Assembly (NCBI GenBank): GCA_030848545.1
Contig: JAVDCA010000019.1
Span: 90,476 to 154,475, forward strand
DNA from: Astrobacterium formosum
GTDB taxonomy: Bacteria > Pseudomonadota > Alphaproteobacteria > Rhizobiales > Xanthobacteraceae
Direction of reading: 5' to 3'
Length of the DNA: 64,000 nt
Position numbers and translations under genes: made by a program. Below the pieces are notes generated by a model. That model did not search any database, was not told the DNA's origin, and saw only the letters and a program-made list of their open reading frames with translations. Positions 16,655 to 25,861 of this stretch are shown piece by piece. Each line of letters starts with the position of its first letter. The stretch's first letter is position 1.

Positions 16655-19600
16655 ATGGTAACGAGACACGACGTCGGCCAGATCGACAGGACACGTTCGC
16701 GCCACTCCGGCGCCGAGCCCGGTGACGCCTTGCGGATGCGGCCGCTCCTGCGCCGCACCGGCGGCGGTCGGGCGAACCATGATGACGCAGCGGCGACCTC
16801 GGTCTTGTCGAGCCCGTTCGACAATCATCTGCGGTGGAGCGTCGGCGAACGCCTGCATCACGTCTTCGAACAGGCCTGCGATTCCTTTGCCGACCGGGTC
16901 GCCATCGATTCGGGCGATCGCCGCCTCACCTATCGGGATCTCGACCACCGTGCCAACCAGGTGGCCCGCCATCTGATCGATTGCGGGATCGGCTCGGGCG
17001 ACCGGGTCGCGCTCCTGTTCGACAAGGGCGTCGAGATGTACGTCGCCCTCCTCGCCGTGCTCAAGCTCAACGCCGCCTATGTGCCGTTCGACCCGGGCTT
17101 CCCGCCAGAGCGCATGCGCTTCATTCTCGCCGACGCGAAGGTGCGGGCGATCGTGTCCATGTCGGCTTTCGCGAGCCGGCTCGCCGAGTTCGACGTCGAC
17201 AGCGTGATGCTCGACGCCGAAGCATCCGCGATCGACGAAAAGGCCACTCGCCGTCTGCGTGCCGACGAAACCGGACCGGCGACGGACCAGCTCTGCTACG
17301 TCATCTACACCTCGGGCACGACCGGCAATCCCAAGGGCGTCGCCATCGAGCATCCGAGCATCTGCAATTTCGTCCGCGCCGCCGCCGAGGTTTACGGCTA
17401 TGCGCCGCCGGACCGTGTTTACCAGGGCATGTCGATCGCCTTCGACTTCTCCATCGAGGAGCTGTGGGTGCCGCTGGTCGCCGGCGCGACCCTCGTTCCC
17501 AGCCCGCCGGGCGGTACGCTCCTGGGCGACGAACTGGCCGATTTCCTGGACAAGCGCAGCGTCACCTGCATGGCCTGCTGCCCCACGCTCCTCGCCACCA
17601 TCGAGCGCGAGCTGCCCAAGCTGCGCCTGCTCCTGGTCGGCGGCGAAGCCTGCCCGCAGAACCTGGTGACGCGCTGGTATCGGGCCGGCCGCACCATCCT
17701 CAACACCTACGGGCCGACCGAAGGCACGGTGACCTGCACGGTGACCGAGCTCGTGCCCGACAAGCCGGTGACCATCGGCGTGCCCATGCCGACCTATTCG
17801 ATCGTCATCCTCGACCCGGCCAATGACCGCCTCGCCGAACCGGGCGAACTGGGCGAGATCGGCATCGCCGGCGTCGGCGTCGCCGCCGGTTATCTCAATC
17901 GCGACGAACTCACGGCCAAGAAGTTCATCCGCGACTTCGTCGGCGTCGCCAACAACCCGTCCGGCCGCATCTACCGCACCGGCGATCTCGGCCGCATCGA
18001 TCATAACCGCGAGATCGATTATCGGGGCCGCATCGACACCCAGGTCAAGATCCGCGGCTATCGCATCGAACTCGCCGAGATCGAGGCGGTGCTCCTCGAA
18101 ATGCCGGCGATCGGCCAGGCGGCCGTGACCACCTATACGCCCGAGCCCGGCACGGTGGAGCTCGTGGCCTATTACGCCACCAAGAGCGGCGTTGCGGCGC
18201 CGGCGCGCGGCGACATCGTCAAGGCCCTCAAGGCCCGCCTGCCCGCCTACATGGTGCCGGCCTATCTGGAAGAGCTCGACGTCATCCCGATGACGCTCTC
18301 CAACAAGGCCGACCACAAGCGCCTGCCGAAGCCTTCGGCGCCGCGCTTTGCCGCCGAAGGCGAAGTGGTCGACGCCAAGACCGACAGCGAGCGCGTTCTC
18401 GTCCAGGCCTTGGGCGACGTGCTCAAGCTCGAACGCGTCTCGACCGAGCAGAACTTCTTCGACGATCTCGGCGCCAACTCCTTGGTGATGGCGCGCTTCT
18501 GCGCCAAGATCCGCCAGTTCCCCGGGATGTCCAACGCCTGCATGCGTGACATCTACCTCAACCCGACCATCGCGCGCCTCGCCGATCACTTCGATCATGC
18601 GGCCATCGACGGTTTCGTCGCCCAGGAGCGCGAACCGTTCCACGTGCCGTCGGATTTCTCCTACTACGGCTGCGGCGCTCTCCAGCTCATGTTCTTCGCC
18701 GCCTACGGCCTGTTCGGCGTCTGGGTGTTCGACATCGGCCTCGAATGGACCTATGCGGCCGCCCATGATCCGATCGCTCTTTACCTGCGCAGCGTCGGTT
18801 TCGCAGCCGGATCGTTCGCGGTCTTCACGGCGATGCCGGTCCTCGCCAAGTGGATATTGGTCGGCCGGTGGACCGCGCAGTCGTTCCCGATCTGGAGCCT
18901 GCGCTACTTCCGCTTCTGGGTGGTCAAGATGGTGACGCGCACCGCCCCGGTGGTGATGTTCGCCGGCACGCCCATTTACAATGTCTATCTGCGCCTGCTG
19001 GGCGCCAGGATCGGCCGCGGCGCGGTCGTGACTTCGCGCTTCGTGCCCGTGGCGACCGATCTGATCAAGATCGGCGATGGCGCCATCCTGCGCAAAGACT
19101 CGATCCTGCTCGGCTACCGGGCACAGTCCAACTTCATCCATACCGGCCCGGTCGAGATCGGCAGGAATGCCTTCGTGGGCGAAGCCAGCGTCCTCGACAT
19201 CGATACCGCCATGGGCGACGATAGCCAGTTGGGTCACGGTTCGTCGCTGCAGAGCGGCCAATGCGTCCCGGACGGCAAGCGCTTCCACGGCTCGCCCGCG
19301 ATCGAGACCACATCCGACTATTGCCCGATCGAGACCGGCACGACCTCCGCCGTGCGCCGTCTGGTCTATTCCACGCTGCAGATCGCCGGCACCGTCATGA
19401 TTGCCGTGCCGCTGCCGATCATGCTCTTCACCCTGTGGGAACACTATTCCGCAACCACGAGCGGCGCCGCCGCCGCGGCCTTCGACGCCTCCGTTCCCAC
19501 CATGGCGTGGCTGTCGGCGGCCTGGTTCCTGGCGACGCTCGCCGCCAGTCTCGTGGCGGTCTGGGCCTTGCCGCGCGCGTGCCACCTGTTCCTCGAACCG

Positions 19601-20854
19601 GGCCGCACCTATCCGCTGTTCGGCTTCCACTACTGGCTGCAGAGCGTGATCGAGGTGGTCAGCAATCCCCGCGAACTGATCGTCCTGTTCGGCGATTCAT
19701 CGGCCATCGTCCACTACATGCGCTTCCTGGGCTGGAACCTGAATCGTGTGGATCAGACCGGATCGAACTTCGGCACCAACCAGAAGCACGACAATCCGTT
19801 CCTGTGCGACATCGGCTCCGGCACCATGGTGTCCGACGGCCTGTCGATGATCAACAAGCACAAGTCGGCCGCCGCCTTCCGCCTGGAAGAGACCCGTATC
19901 GGCGACCACAATTATCTGGGCAACAACATCCACTATCCGCCCGGCGGCAAGACCGGCGCCAACGTGCTCCTCGGCACCAAGGCGATGATCCCGGTGGACG
20001 GCAAGGTGCGCGAGAATGTCGGACTGCTGGGTTCGCCCGCCTTCGAAATCCCGCGCATGGTCGAGCGTGACCGCGAACTTCTCAACGGCGGTCTCGACGA
20101 GACCACGCGTCTTGCCCGCATTGCCCGGAAGAACCGCCATAACGCCGTCACCGCCGCCCTGTTCCTCATGGGCCGGTGGGCGTTCTTTTTCGCCACCATG
20201 GTGGCCTGGCAGATCGCTTTCGTGAACTATGCGTCCTACGGCGTCTTGGCATTGTTCGCCGCGACCGTCGCCATGTCGATCGCGGGCGTGGCGCTGTTCG
20301 TGCTCCTGGAGCGGGCGAGCCTGGGCTTCAAGCGTCTCGCCCCGAAACTCGTCACCATCTACGACCGCGAGTTCTGGGCGCACGAACGTCACTGGAAGCT
20401 GTCCGACTCGCCGATCATGCAGCTGTTCGCCGGCACGCCGTTCAAGAACCTGATCCTGTGGGCGGTGGGCGTGAAGATCGGCCGGAAAGTGTTCGACGCC
20501 AACTGCTCCATCACCGAACGCACCCTGACCGAGATCGGCGACTACGCCAATCTCAACGAAGGCAGTGTGCTGCAGGCCCATTCGCTCGAGGAAGGCGTGT
20601 TCAAGTCCGACTTCGTCAAGATCGGCAAGGGCTCCACGCTCGGACCCGCCGCCTTCGTGCATTACGGTGTCGTCGTCGGCGAGCACGTGGTGATCGACGC
20701 CGACTCCTTCGTGATGAAGGGCGAGACGCTCGAGGCCCACACCGGCTGGCGCGGCAATCCGGCCAAGATGGTGCGCGGCGGCACGCCTGCCGCCCTGCCC
20801 GGCGAGACAACCGGCGAGGCGCGTTCCTTCGTGCCGCGCCTGGCTGCGGAATAG
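16655..20854 (+). CDS. Pls/PosA-type non-ribosomal peptide synthetase (amino-acid homopolymer synthetase)
   Basis: This single-module membrane NRPS has 1399 residues (epsilon-poly-lysine synthetase is about 1300). The adenylation domain (about 60-560) is intact: YTSGTTGNPKGVAIEH at ~215, FDFSIEELW at ~262, TYGPTEGT at ~350, YRTGDLGR at ~440, GYRIELAEIE, and NKADHKRL with the A10 Lys. The carrier domain has Ser ~609 in DLGANSLVMARF. After that come six predicted membrane helices in three pairs, each followed by a left-handed beta-helix (hexapeptide-repeat) segment: about 785-890, 1085-1135 and 1270-1370. This is the T-C-T-C-T-C tail of Pls proteins, which condenses one amino acid repeatedly. 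By eye, specificity positions start D..F..E, with the Asp that holds an alpha-amino group; the acidic E would suit a basic amino acid, but the product is unknown. Confidence 0.93.
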   Translation: MVTRHDVGQIDRTRSRHSGAEPGDALRMRPLLRRTGGGRANHDDAAATSVLSSPFDNHLRWSVGERLHHVFEQACDSFADRVAIDSGDRRLTYRDLDHRANQVARHLIDCGIGSGDRVALLFDKGVEMYVALLAVLKLNAAYVPFDPGFPPERMRFILADAKVRAIVSMSAFASRLAEFDVDSVMLDAEASAIDEKATRRLRADETGPATDQLCYVIYTSGTTGNPKGVAIEHPSICNFVRAAAEVYGYAPPDRVYQGMSIAFDFSIEELWVPLVAGATLVPSPPGGTLLGDELADFLDKRSVTCMACCPTLLATIERELPKLRLLLVGGEACPQNLVTRWYRAGRTILNTYGPTEGTVTCTVTELVPDKPVTIGVPMPTYSIVILDPANDRLAEPGELGEIGIAGVGVAAGYLNRDELTAKKFIRDFVGVANNPSGRIYRTGDLGRIDHNREIDYRGRIDTQVKIRGYRIELAEIEAVLLEMPAIGQAAVTTYTPEPGTVELVAYYATKSGVAAPARGDIVKALKARLPAYMVPAYLEELDVIPMTLSNKADHKRLPKPSAPRFAAEGEVVDAKTDSERVLVQALGDVLKLERVSTEQNFFDDLGANSLVMARFCAKIRQFPGMSNACMRDIYLNPTIARLADHFDHAAIDGFVAQEREPFHVPSDFSYYGCGALQLMFFAAYGLFGVWVFDIGLEWTYAAAHDPIALYLRSVGFAAGSFAVFTAMPVLAKWILVGRWTAQSFPIWSLRYFRFWVVKMVTRTAPVVMFAGTPIYNVYLRLLGARIGRGAVVTSRFVPVATDLIKIGDGAILRKDSILLGYRAQSNFIHTGPVEIGRNAFVGEASVLDIDTAMGDDSQLGHGSSLQSGQCVPDGKRFHGSPAIETTSDYCPIETGTTSAVRRLVYSTLQIAGTVMIAVPLPIMLFTLWEHYSATTSGAAAAAFDASVPTMAWLSAAWFLATLAASLVAVWALPRACHLFLEPGRTYPLFGFHYWLQSVIEVVSNPRELIVLFGDSSAIVHYMRFLGWNLNRVDQTGSNFGTNQKHDNPFLCDIGSGTMVSDGLSMINKHKSAAAFRLEETRIGDHNYLGNNIHYPPGGKTGANVLLGTKAMIPVDGKVRENVGLLGSPAFEIPRMVERDRELLNGGLDETTRLARIARKNRHNAVTAALFLMGRWAFFFATMVAWQIAFVNYASYGVLALFAATVAMSIAGVALFVLLERASLGFKRLAPKLVTIYDREFWAHERHWKLSDSPIMQLFAGTPFKNLILWAVGVKIGRKVFDANCSITERTLTEIGDYANLNEGSVLQAHSLEEGVFKSDFVKIGKGSTLGPAAFVHYGVVVGEHVVIDADSFVMKGETLEAHTGWRGNPAKMVRGGTPAALPGETTGEARSFVPRLAAE

Positions 20855-20897
20855 CATCGAGGGCGCCGCAGCCCGCGGGTTGCGGCGACGTTTCATC

Positions 20898-21344
20898 ATG
20901 CAGCGCATCAGGCTCGCCGAAGTCACCGCCGACAATTGGGAAGCAGTGATCGCGCTCGAATTGCGGCGAAAGCAGAAGCGACTTCTGTCCGACAATCTCT
21001 ATTCGCTGGCCGAATCCAAGTTCGATCCCGACGCCCGCCCGCGCGCCGTCTATGCGGGACGCAAGCTGGTCGGCTTCCTGATGTACGATGCCTCGGGGCG
21101 CGGACGGCGACGGACCGCATTGATCTATCGTTTTATGATCGACAAGCACCATCAGGCCAAAGGCTACGGCCGCGCCGCCCTGATGGCGGCGATCTCCGAA
21201 ATCAAAGCTCTCGGCAATGTCGCCCGGATCGTGGTGTCCTATCTGCCCGGCAATCGTAGCGCCCGACGGCTTTATCTCAGCGTCGGCTTCCGTGAGGCCG
21301 GCAAGGACGACGACGGCGAATGCCTGGCCGAGTTGGTCCTGTGA
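20898..21344 (+). CDS. GNAT-family N-acetyltransferase in the Pls operon
   Basis: This acetyl-CoA-dependent acyltransferase has 148 residues. Motif A is IYRFMIDKHHQAKGYGRAAL (the Q/R-x-x-G-x-G/A turn as QAKGYGRA), and the C-terminal part LPGNRSARRLYLSVGFRE is typical of the spermidine/BltD-like and RimI-like subgroup. It starts 43 bp after the Pls stop and overlaps the next gene (PPTase) by GTGA. In this position it could acetylate free amino groups of the polymer, of its monomer, or of a polyamine. An in-frame TTG at 20880 would add six residues. Confidence 0.88.
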   Translation: MQRIRLAEVTADNWEAVIALELRRKQKRLLSDNLYSLAESKFDPDARPRAVYAGRKLVGFLMYDASGRGRRRTALIYRFMIDKHHQAKGYGRAALMAAISEIKALGNVARIVVSYLPGNRSARRLYLSVGFREAGKDDDGECLAELVL

Positions 21345-21970
21345 ACGCGGCCGTCGACGAAACCCTTGCCCGCGCGCTGGAAAGCGTAGCGCTGCCGGGA
21401 GTCCTGATCGGGCACCGCTTGATCTCGCCCGACGATGCTGGCGCGCTCACTGTCGAGGAGGATGCGTCGCTGCCATCGCGGCTGCCGGACGCGCGTCGCG
21501 CCAGCGGCGCCGCCCGCATCGTCGCCCGCGAGCTTCTGGCGCGCATGGGTTTTGCCTTGACGCCGCTGCCGAAGGCTCCCTCGGGCGCGCCGATCTGGCC
21601 ATCGGGCATCGTCGGCTCGCTGGCCCACGACGATCGCATCGCCGTGGCGGCTGTCGCGAGGCGCGCGGCCACCGATGCGCTCGGGATCGACGTCGAGCCG
21701 GCCGGTCCCCTGCCCGCCGATCTCCTCGACGTGGTGGCGACGGCGCGCGAGCGCCTCGTTCTCTACCGCGATCCCGGTCTCGGACGGGTCTTGTTTGCGG
21801 CCAAGGAGGCGGTCTACAAGGCGATCAGCCCGCTCGACGGCGTCTTTCTCGAATACTACGACATCGAAATCGATCTCGCCGCCAATCGCGCCAAGACGCG
21901 CCATGGCCGCACGCTCATCGTCAACACGATTTGCACGGCCCACGTGGTCGTTTTGGCACGATTGGCGTGA
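21341..21970 (+). CDS. 4'-phosphopantetheinyl transferase (Sfp/EntD type)
   Basis: This transferase moves the phosphopantetheine arm from CoA to carrier-protein serines. The 209 residues show the three PPTase motifs: IVGSLAHDDRIAVAAVA (P1-like), ALGIDVEPAG (GxDxE, magnesium ligands) and FAAKEAVYKAIS (FxxKEAxYK). Translation starts at a GTG that overlaps the GNAT stop (GTGA), so the two are coupled. Location directly downstream of the single-carrier NRPS makes that carrier (Ser ~609) its probable substrate. Confidence 0.93.
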   Translation: MNAAVDETLARALESVALPGVLIGHRLISPDDAGALTVEEDASLPSRLPDARRASGAARIVARELLARMGFALTPLPKAPSGAPIWPSGIVGSLAHDDRIAVAAVARRAATDALGIDVEPAGPLPADLLDVVATARERLVLYRDPGLGRVLFAAKEAVYKAISPLDGVFLEYYDIEIDLAANRAKTRHGRTLIVNTICTAHVVVLARLA

Positions 21971-22016
21971 AGTCATGCCGGCGGAGCCGACCGGCTGCCG
22001 CGCACCAGATGTCCGA

Positions 22017-22973
22017 TCACGGCATGAACGGCAGGTTGCCGGTCTTGACCAGCCACATGGCGGTGGTCAGCGTCACGACGGAGACGAGCGTGCCGAACAT
22101 GATGCTGCTCGACGACTGCGACACCCACACCTGGTACTGGGTCGCGAACACATAAACGTTGAGTGCCGGCGGCAGCGCCGCCATCAGCACCGCGGTGCCG
22201 AACCACAACGGATCGAACGGTCCGAGCGCGGCGAGGCAGGCCAGCGCGATGACGGGATGCAGGATGAGCTTGATGGCGAGCAGGAGCGGCACTTCCCACG
22301 GCATGCGGTCGAGGGGCCGCAACGCCACGGTGACGCCAAGGGCGAACAGGGCGCAGGGCGCCGCCGCGTTCTGCAGCAAGCCGAGAATCCGGTCGAGCGC
22401 CTGCGGGGCTTCGAACCTGAACGCCGCGCCGGCGATACCGACCGCGCTGGCGACGAGGAGCGGGTGGGTGACGATACGCCTGACCACTTCGGCGACGGTC
22501 GCAAGCGCGCCTTTCTGGTCACGGCCCGCAAGGCCCATCAGGATCGGCACCAGGGAAAACAGCAGGAACTGATCGAAGCAGAAGATCAGCGCCGCCGGGC
22601 CCCCCGCCGCCGCCCCGAGCGTGGCGACTGCGAGCGGCGGGCCCATATAGCCGATATTGCCGTAGCCGCCGGCGAGCCCCGCGATGGCGGACTCGGCGAT
22701 GTGGCCGCGCCTGACCACCATGGCGACCACGAACGAGATCGCGAAAGCCAGGAAGGTCGACAACGTGGTGGCGGCGATGAAGGGCGGCCGGATGAGTTCG
22801 TCGAACGGCGTCGCGGCGAGCATGCGGAACATCATCGCGGGCAGCGACACATAGAAAATGAAGAAGTTCATCCAGGCGAGCCCGGCGTCGGGAAGTCGCT
22901 TGAAGACGCCGGCCAGATAGCCGACCAGCACGAGGCCGAAGAACGGCAGCGCCAGATTGATGACCTCGAGCAT
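22017..22973 (-). CDS. AEC (auxin efflux carrier) family transporter
   Basis: This inner-membrane carrier has 318 residues and about ten predicted helices. N-terminal INLALPFFGLVLVGYLAG and the mid-protein GGYGNIGYMGPPL match the AEC/MdcF fold, which has a broken helix in each repeat. Bacterial members export or import small organic acids such as malate or malonate; the substrate here is not predictable. I chose the ATG at 22973. The gene converges on the Pls operon from the right, with 46 bp between stops. Confidence 0.88.
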   Translation of the reverse strand: MLEVINLALPFFGLVLVGYLAGVFKRLPDAGLAWMNFFIFYVSLPAMMFRMLAATPFDELIRPPFIAATTLSTFLAFAISFVVAMVVRRGHIAESAIAGLAGGYGNIGYMGPPLAVATLGAAAGGPAALIFCFDQFLLFSLVPILMGLAGRDQKGALATVAEVVRRIVTHPLLVASAVGIAGAAFRFEAPQALDRILGLLQNAAAPCALFALGVTVALRPLDRMPWEVPLLLAIKLILHPVIALACLAALGPFDPLWFGTAVLMAALPPALNVYVFATQYQVWVSQSSSSIMFGTLVSVVTLTTAMWLVKTGNLPFMP

Positions 22974-23146
22974 GGAAGGATGTCCGGGCGGGAAAGACGC
23001 GGCCGGTCCACGCGATCGAGACGGATGGGTATCGGCACGGACGCCACTTGGCCGCAATGGCGCCCCGTGGTCAATAGCGGCAATCTGCTACCAAAAGCGA
23101 CTTGGCGGCGGGGGCCGGCTTCCTTTATGAGGCGAACGGCCAGACT

Positions 23147-23229
23147 CGTCATTGCGAGCGAAGCGAAGCAATCCAGTCTTTTTTTGTGCCTCTGGATTAC
23201 TTGGTCGGCCTCGTCTCCTCGCAATGACG
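23147..23229. repeat. Intergenic palindromic repeat, family A (copy 2)
   Basis: It opens CGTCATTGCGAGCGAAGCGA, has GAAGCAATCCAG and TCTGGATTACTT as inner arms, and closes CTCCTCGCAATGACG. It lies just upstream of the malyl-CoA lyase gene, ending 25 bp before its ATG, so it is inside the 5' leader or promoter region. Confidence 0.85.
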
Positions 23230-23254
23230 GCGCCTGTGAGGGAGGAACCACCCC

Positions 23255-24295
23255 ATGAAGCTGCCGCGCAATTTTTTCAAGCCGCTCGCCATCGGAGCGC
23301 CGGCGCCTCTGCGCGAACTGCCGGTCAGGCTCGAGCGCATGATCCATTTCGTCCCTCCCCACGTCGAGAAAATGCGGGCGAAGACGCCGGAACTGATCGC
23401 CCAGGTCGACGTGGTGCTCGGCAATCTCGAGGACGCGGTGCCGGCCGATGCCAAGCTCGCCGCCCGCGCCGGCTTCATCGAAATGGCACGGGGCAGTGAT
23501 TTCGGCCCGACCGGTCTTTGGACGCGCATCAACGCGCTCAATTCGCCCTGGGGGCTCGACGATATGGTCGAGATCGTCGCCGCGGTCGGAAACAAGCTCG
23601 ACGTCGTCATGCTGCCCAAGGTCGAGGGGTCGTGGGATATCCATTATCTCGACCAGCTGCTCGCCCAACTGGAGGCGAAGCATGCCGTCAGGAAACCCAT
23701 CCTGATCCACGCCATCCTGGAGACCGCCGAGGGTGTCGACAACGTCGCCAGTATCGCCTCCGCCAGCCCGCGCATGCACGGCATCAGTCTCGGGCCGGCC
23801 GACCTCGCCGCCTCGCGGGCCATGAAGACCACCCGGGTCGGCGGCGGACATCCGGACTACAAGATCCTGGCCGATGCCCAGGACCGCGCGCCCCGCCCGG
23901 CCTTCCAGCAGGACCTCTGGCACTACACCCTCGCCAAGATGGTCGATGCCTGCGCGGCCGCCGGCATCAAGCCCTTCTATGGCCCGTTCGGCGATTTTTC
24001 CGACCCGGCCGCCTGCGAGGCTCAGTTCCGCAATGCCTTCCTGATGGGCTGTGCAGGTGCTTGGTCGCTGCATCCTTCCCAGATCGCCATTGCCAAGCGG
24101 GTGTTCGCGCCGGAACCCGCCGAGGTGGCATTCGCCAAGAAGATCCTGGATGCCATGCCGGACGGCACCGGCGCCGTCATGATCGATGGCAAGATGCAGG
24201 ACGACGCCACCTGGAAGCAGGCCAAGGTGGTGGTCGATCTGGCGCGGCTCGTCGCCGCCAAGGATCCCGAACTGGCGTCCCAGTACGGATTGTGA
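23255..24295 (+). CDS. mcl: Malyl-CoA / beta-methylmalyl-CoA / citramalyl-CoA lyase (CitE-like, Chloroflexus Mcl type)
   Basis: This HpcH/HpaI-fold CoA-ester lyase has 346 residues. It cleaves malyl-type CoA thioesters to acetyl-CoA or propionyl-CoA plus glyoxylate or pyruvate. The start [19 protein letters not shown], the middle [19 protein letters not shown] and the end [20 protein letters not shown] closely follow, from memory, the Chloroflexus aurantiacus enzyme of the 3-hydroxypropionate bicycle. Metal and substrate residues in [13 protein letters not shown] and [15 protein letters not shown] are intact. SD GGGAGGA precedes the ATG. No other bicycle or ethylmalonyl-CoA pathway genes are in the window. 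Confidence 0.87.
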   Translation: MKLPRNFFKPLAIGAPAPLRELPVRLERMIHFVPPHVEKMRAKTPELIAQVDVVLGNLEDAVPADAKLAARAGFIEMARGSDFGPTGLWTRINALNSPWGLDDMVEIVAAVGNKLDVVMLPKVEGSWDIHYLDQLLAQLEAKHAVRKPILIHAILETAEGVDNVASIASASPRMHGISLGPADLAASRAMKTTRVGGGHPDYKILADAQDRAPRPAFQQDLWHYTLAKMVDACAAAGIKPFYGPFGDFSDPAACEAQFRNAFLMGCAGAWSLHPSQIAIAKRVFAPEPAEVAFAKKILDAMPDGTGAVMIDGKMQDDATWKQAKVVVDLARLVAAKDPELASQYGL

Positions 24296-24433
24296 TCCTA
24301 CGCCGTGGCGAAAGGCGGCGTAATCATCGCGCCGGCCCGCTTGCCGTTCTACCTTCAAAGGGGGCTGCCGACGCTTCGCCATCCCCAATGACAGGCTGTT
24401 GCGCCGGCGCCGGCTGCGCTAGAAGGTCGGCCC

Positions 24434-24766
24434 ATGAGCAAGACCCGCACCGCAAAATTCAAGCTCGGCCAGGTCGTGCGCCACCGCATCTACCCGTTCC
24501 GCGGCGTCGTTTTCGATATCGACCCGGAATTCAATAATACGGAAGAGTGGTATCAGGCGATCCCGGCCGACTCCCGTCCGCGCAGGGACCAGCCTTTCTA
24601 TCACCTGTTCGCGGAGAACGCCGAAACCGAGTACATCGCCTATGTGTCGGAGCAAAATCTGCTTCCCGATACCTCCGGCGAGCCCCTCCGCCATCCCCAA
24701 GTGGCGGAGGAGTTTGAGCGCGATGACGACGGCGAATACCGTCCCCGCCATAGCCAGTTGAACTGA
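24434..24766 (+). CDS. hspQ: Heat shock protein HspQ (hemimethylated-DNA-binding YccV-like fold)
   Basis: This small cytoplasmic protein of 110 residues has the HspQ/YccV signature: KFKLGQVVRHRIYPFRGVVF at about 8-27, FDIDPEFNNTEEWY, QPFYHLFAENAETEYIAYVS, and EQNLLPD. HspQ in Escherichia coli enhances Lon-dependent proteolysis. It is monocistronic and ends at a strong bidirectional hairpin shared with the convergent IalB-family gene. Confidence 0.93.
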   Translation: MSKTRTAKFKLGQVVRHRIYPFRGVVFDIDPEFNNTEEWYQAIPADSRPRRDQPFYHLFAENAETEYIAYVSEQNLLPDTSGEPLRHPQVAEEFERDDDGEYRPRHSQLN

Positions 24767-24806
24767 AGCCAGTTGAACTGGCGCTTTCGGTCGCCTCGAT
24801 ACGAAA

Positions 24807-24830
24807 AAAGCGCGCCTCGCAGCGCGCTTT
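24807..24830. terminator. Bidirectional rho-independent terminator between hspQ and the IalB gene
   Basis: AAAGCGCGC pairs perfectly with GCGCGCTTT (9 bp, 6-nt loop CTCGCA). A-rich sequence on the left and T residues on the right make it usable in both directions for two convergent genes. Confidence 0.8.
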
Positions 24831-24855
24831 CGTCATTGTGGAACTTGCGCGGGGC

Positions 24856-25617
24856 TTACTTCGGCGCCTGGCCGCCGCTCTGCTCGAGCTTCTTGCGCGC
24901 CTCTTCGGCCCGCTTCTGCAGTTCTTCCTGCAGCTTCTTCTGCTGCTCCTCGAAGACCTTGGGGTCGACCGGCGGGCCTTCGTTGGCCTTGGCGAATTCG
25001 GTCAGAGGCAGCGGGAAGGAAATGGCGGCGCCGGCGAGGTTGATCGCCTGAATGGTGAGCGTCTGACCCTTCTTGAGCTTGCCGATCAGGTCGGGCGTAC
25101 CTTCGTAGTCCGCCATGCAGCCATTGGCGAAGCAGGTGAAGAACGGACCCGTGAGGGGCGGCTGCTGGTCGACGATGACTCGCGTGCCGTACTGCAATTG
25201 CAGCGGGCTCGGCAGGGTGATGCGGAAAATCTTCTTCGACTCCCCCTCGGGCTCGATGAGCGCCGCCGCCACCACCGGCACGCCGGCTTCGGTGCGGGCG
25301 TCCTTGCCGGTGAAGCACACCTGCTTGGCATTGGCGTCCTGGCCCTTGCCGCAGAATTTGGCCCAAGGCGAATAGATGAGCTGTGGCATCTGCTGGGCCG
25401 GAGGTTGCGGCTGAGCTTGCGGCGCGGGCGCAGCCGCCGGCGGCTGGGCAGGCTGTGCCGCCCGCGGCTGGGCCGGACGCTGGGCTGGCCGTTGCTGGGC
25501 CGGCGGCGTCTGGGCAGCCGCCAGGCCGGCGACAAGGCTGAACACCGCCGCAGCGGTCGCCGTGGCAAACGACCTGCGCACCGGCCGGGCCGGCGCGATC
25601 ACGATCGAATGAGTCAT
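24856..25617 (-). CDS. Invasion-associated locus B (IalB) family periplasmic protein
   Basis: This secreted protein of 253 residues has a signal peptide at about 1-36 (SFATATAAAVFSLVAGLAAA). A low-complexity Pro/Gln/Ala linker (about 37-80) follows, then an IalB domain (about 85-215) with paired cysteines (FCGKGQDANAKQVCF and FFTCFANGCMADYEG), and a C-terminal coiled-coil-like Lys/Glu/Gln tail (FEEQQKKLQEELQKRAEEAR). AAAGGACT precedes the ATG at 25617. IalB was named in Bartonella, but the family is general in Hyphomicrobiales and its biochemical role is not defined. Confidence 0.88.
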   Translation of the reverse strand: MTHSIVIAPARPVRRSFATATAAAVFSLVAGLAAAQTPPAQQRPAQRPAQPRAAQPAQPPAAAPAPQAQPQPPAQQMPQLIYSPWAKFCGKGQDANAKQVCFTGKDARTEAGVPVVAAALIEPEGESKKIFRITLPSPLQLQYGTRVIVDQQPPLTGPFFTCFANGCMADYEGTPDLIGKLKKGQTLTIQAINLAGAAISFPLPLTEFAKANEGPPVDPKVFEEQQKKLQEELQKRAEEARKKLEQSGGQAPK

Positions 25618-25861
25618 TACAAGTCCTTTCTGTCGCCGTTCGCTCGCGGCAATGAATTCAGCGGCCAGTGCGCTCGAAGCGTGCCCCTCGACCGGGTGTC
25701 TTGACGTCAATTACGGCAGCAAAGTGGCACCTGAACGGACCACTGCCCCGGCCTGATAGCCGAAAACCCCGGGCCGATAAAGCTTTTCCGACGCCGCCTC
25801 GCGGGCGCCGAGCGCCAGCTCCAGCCCGTTCATTTCATCGCCATGTGGTAGAGGTAAGGCA

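Noticed and set aside
16469..19630. Very long open frame on the minus strand opposite the Pls synthetase gene (about 1050 codons)
   Set aside because: It is antisense to a gene with complete NRPS motifs. Its translation is low-complexity Arg/Gly/Asp/His-rich sequence with no domains, a by-product of high third-position GC.
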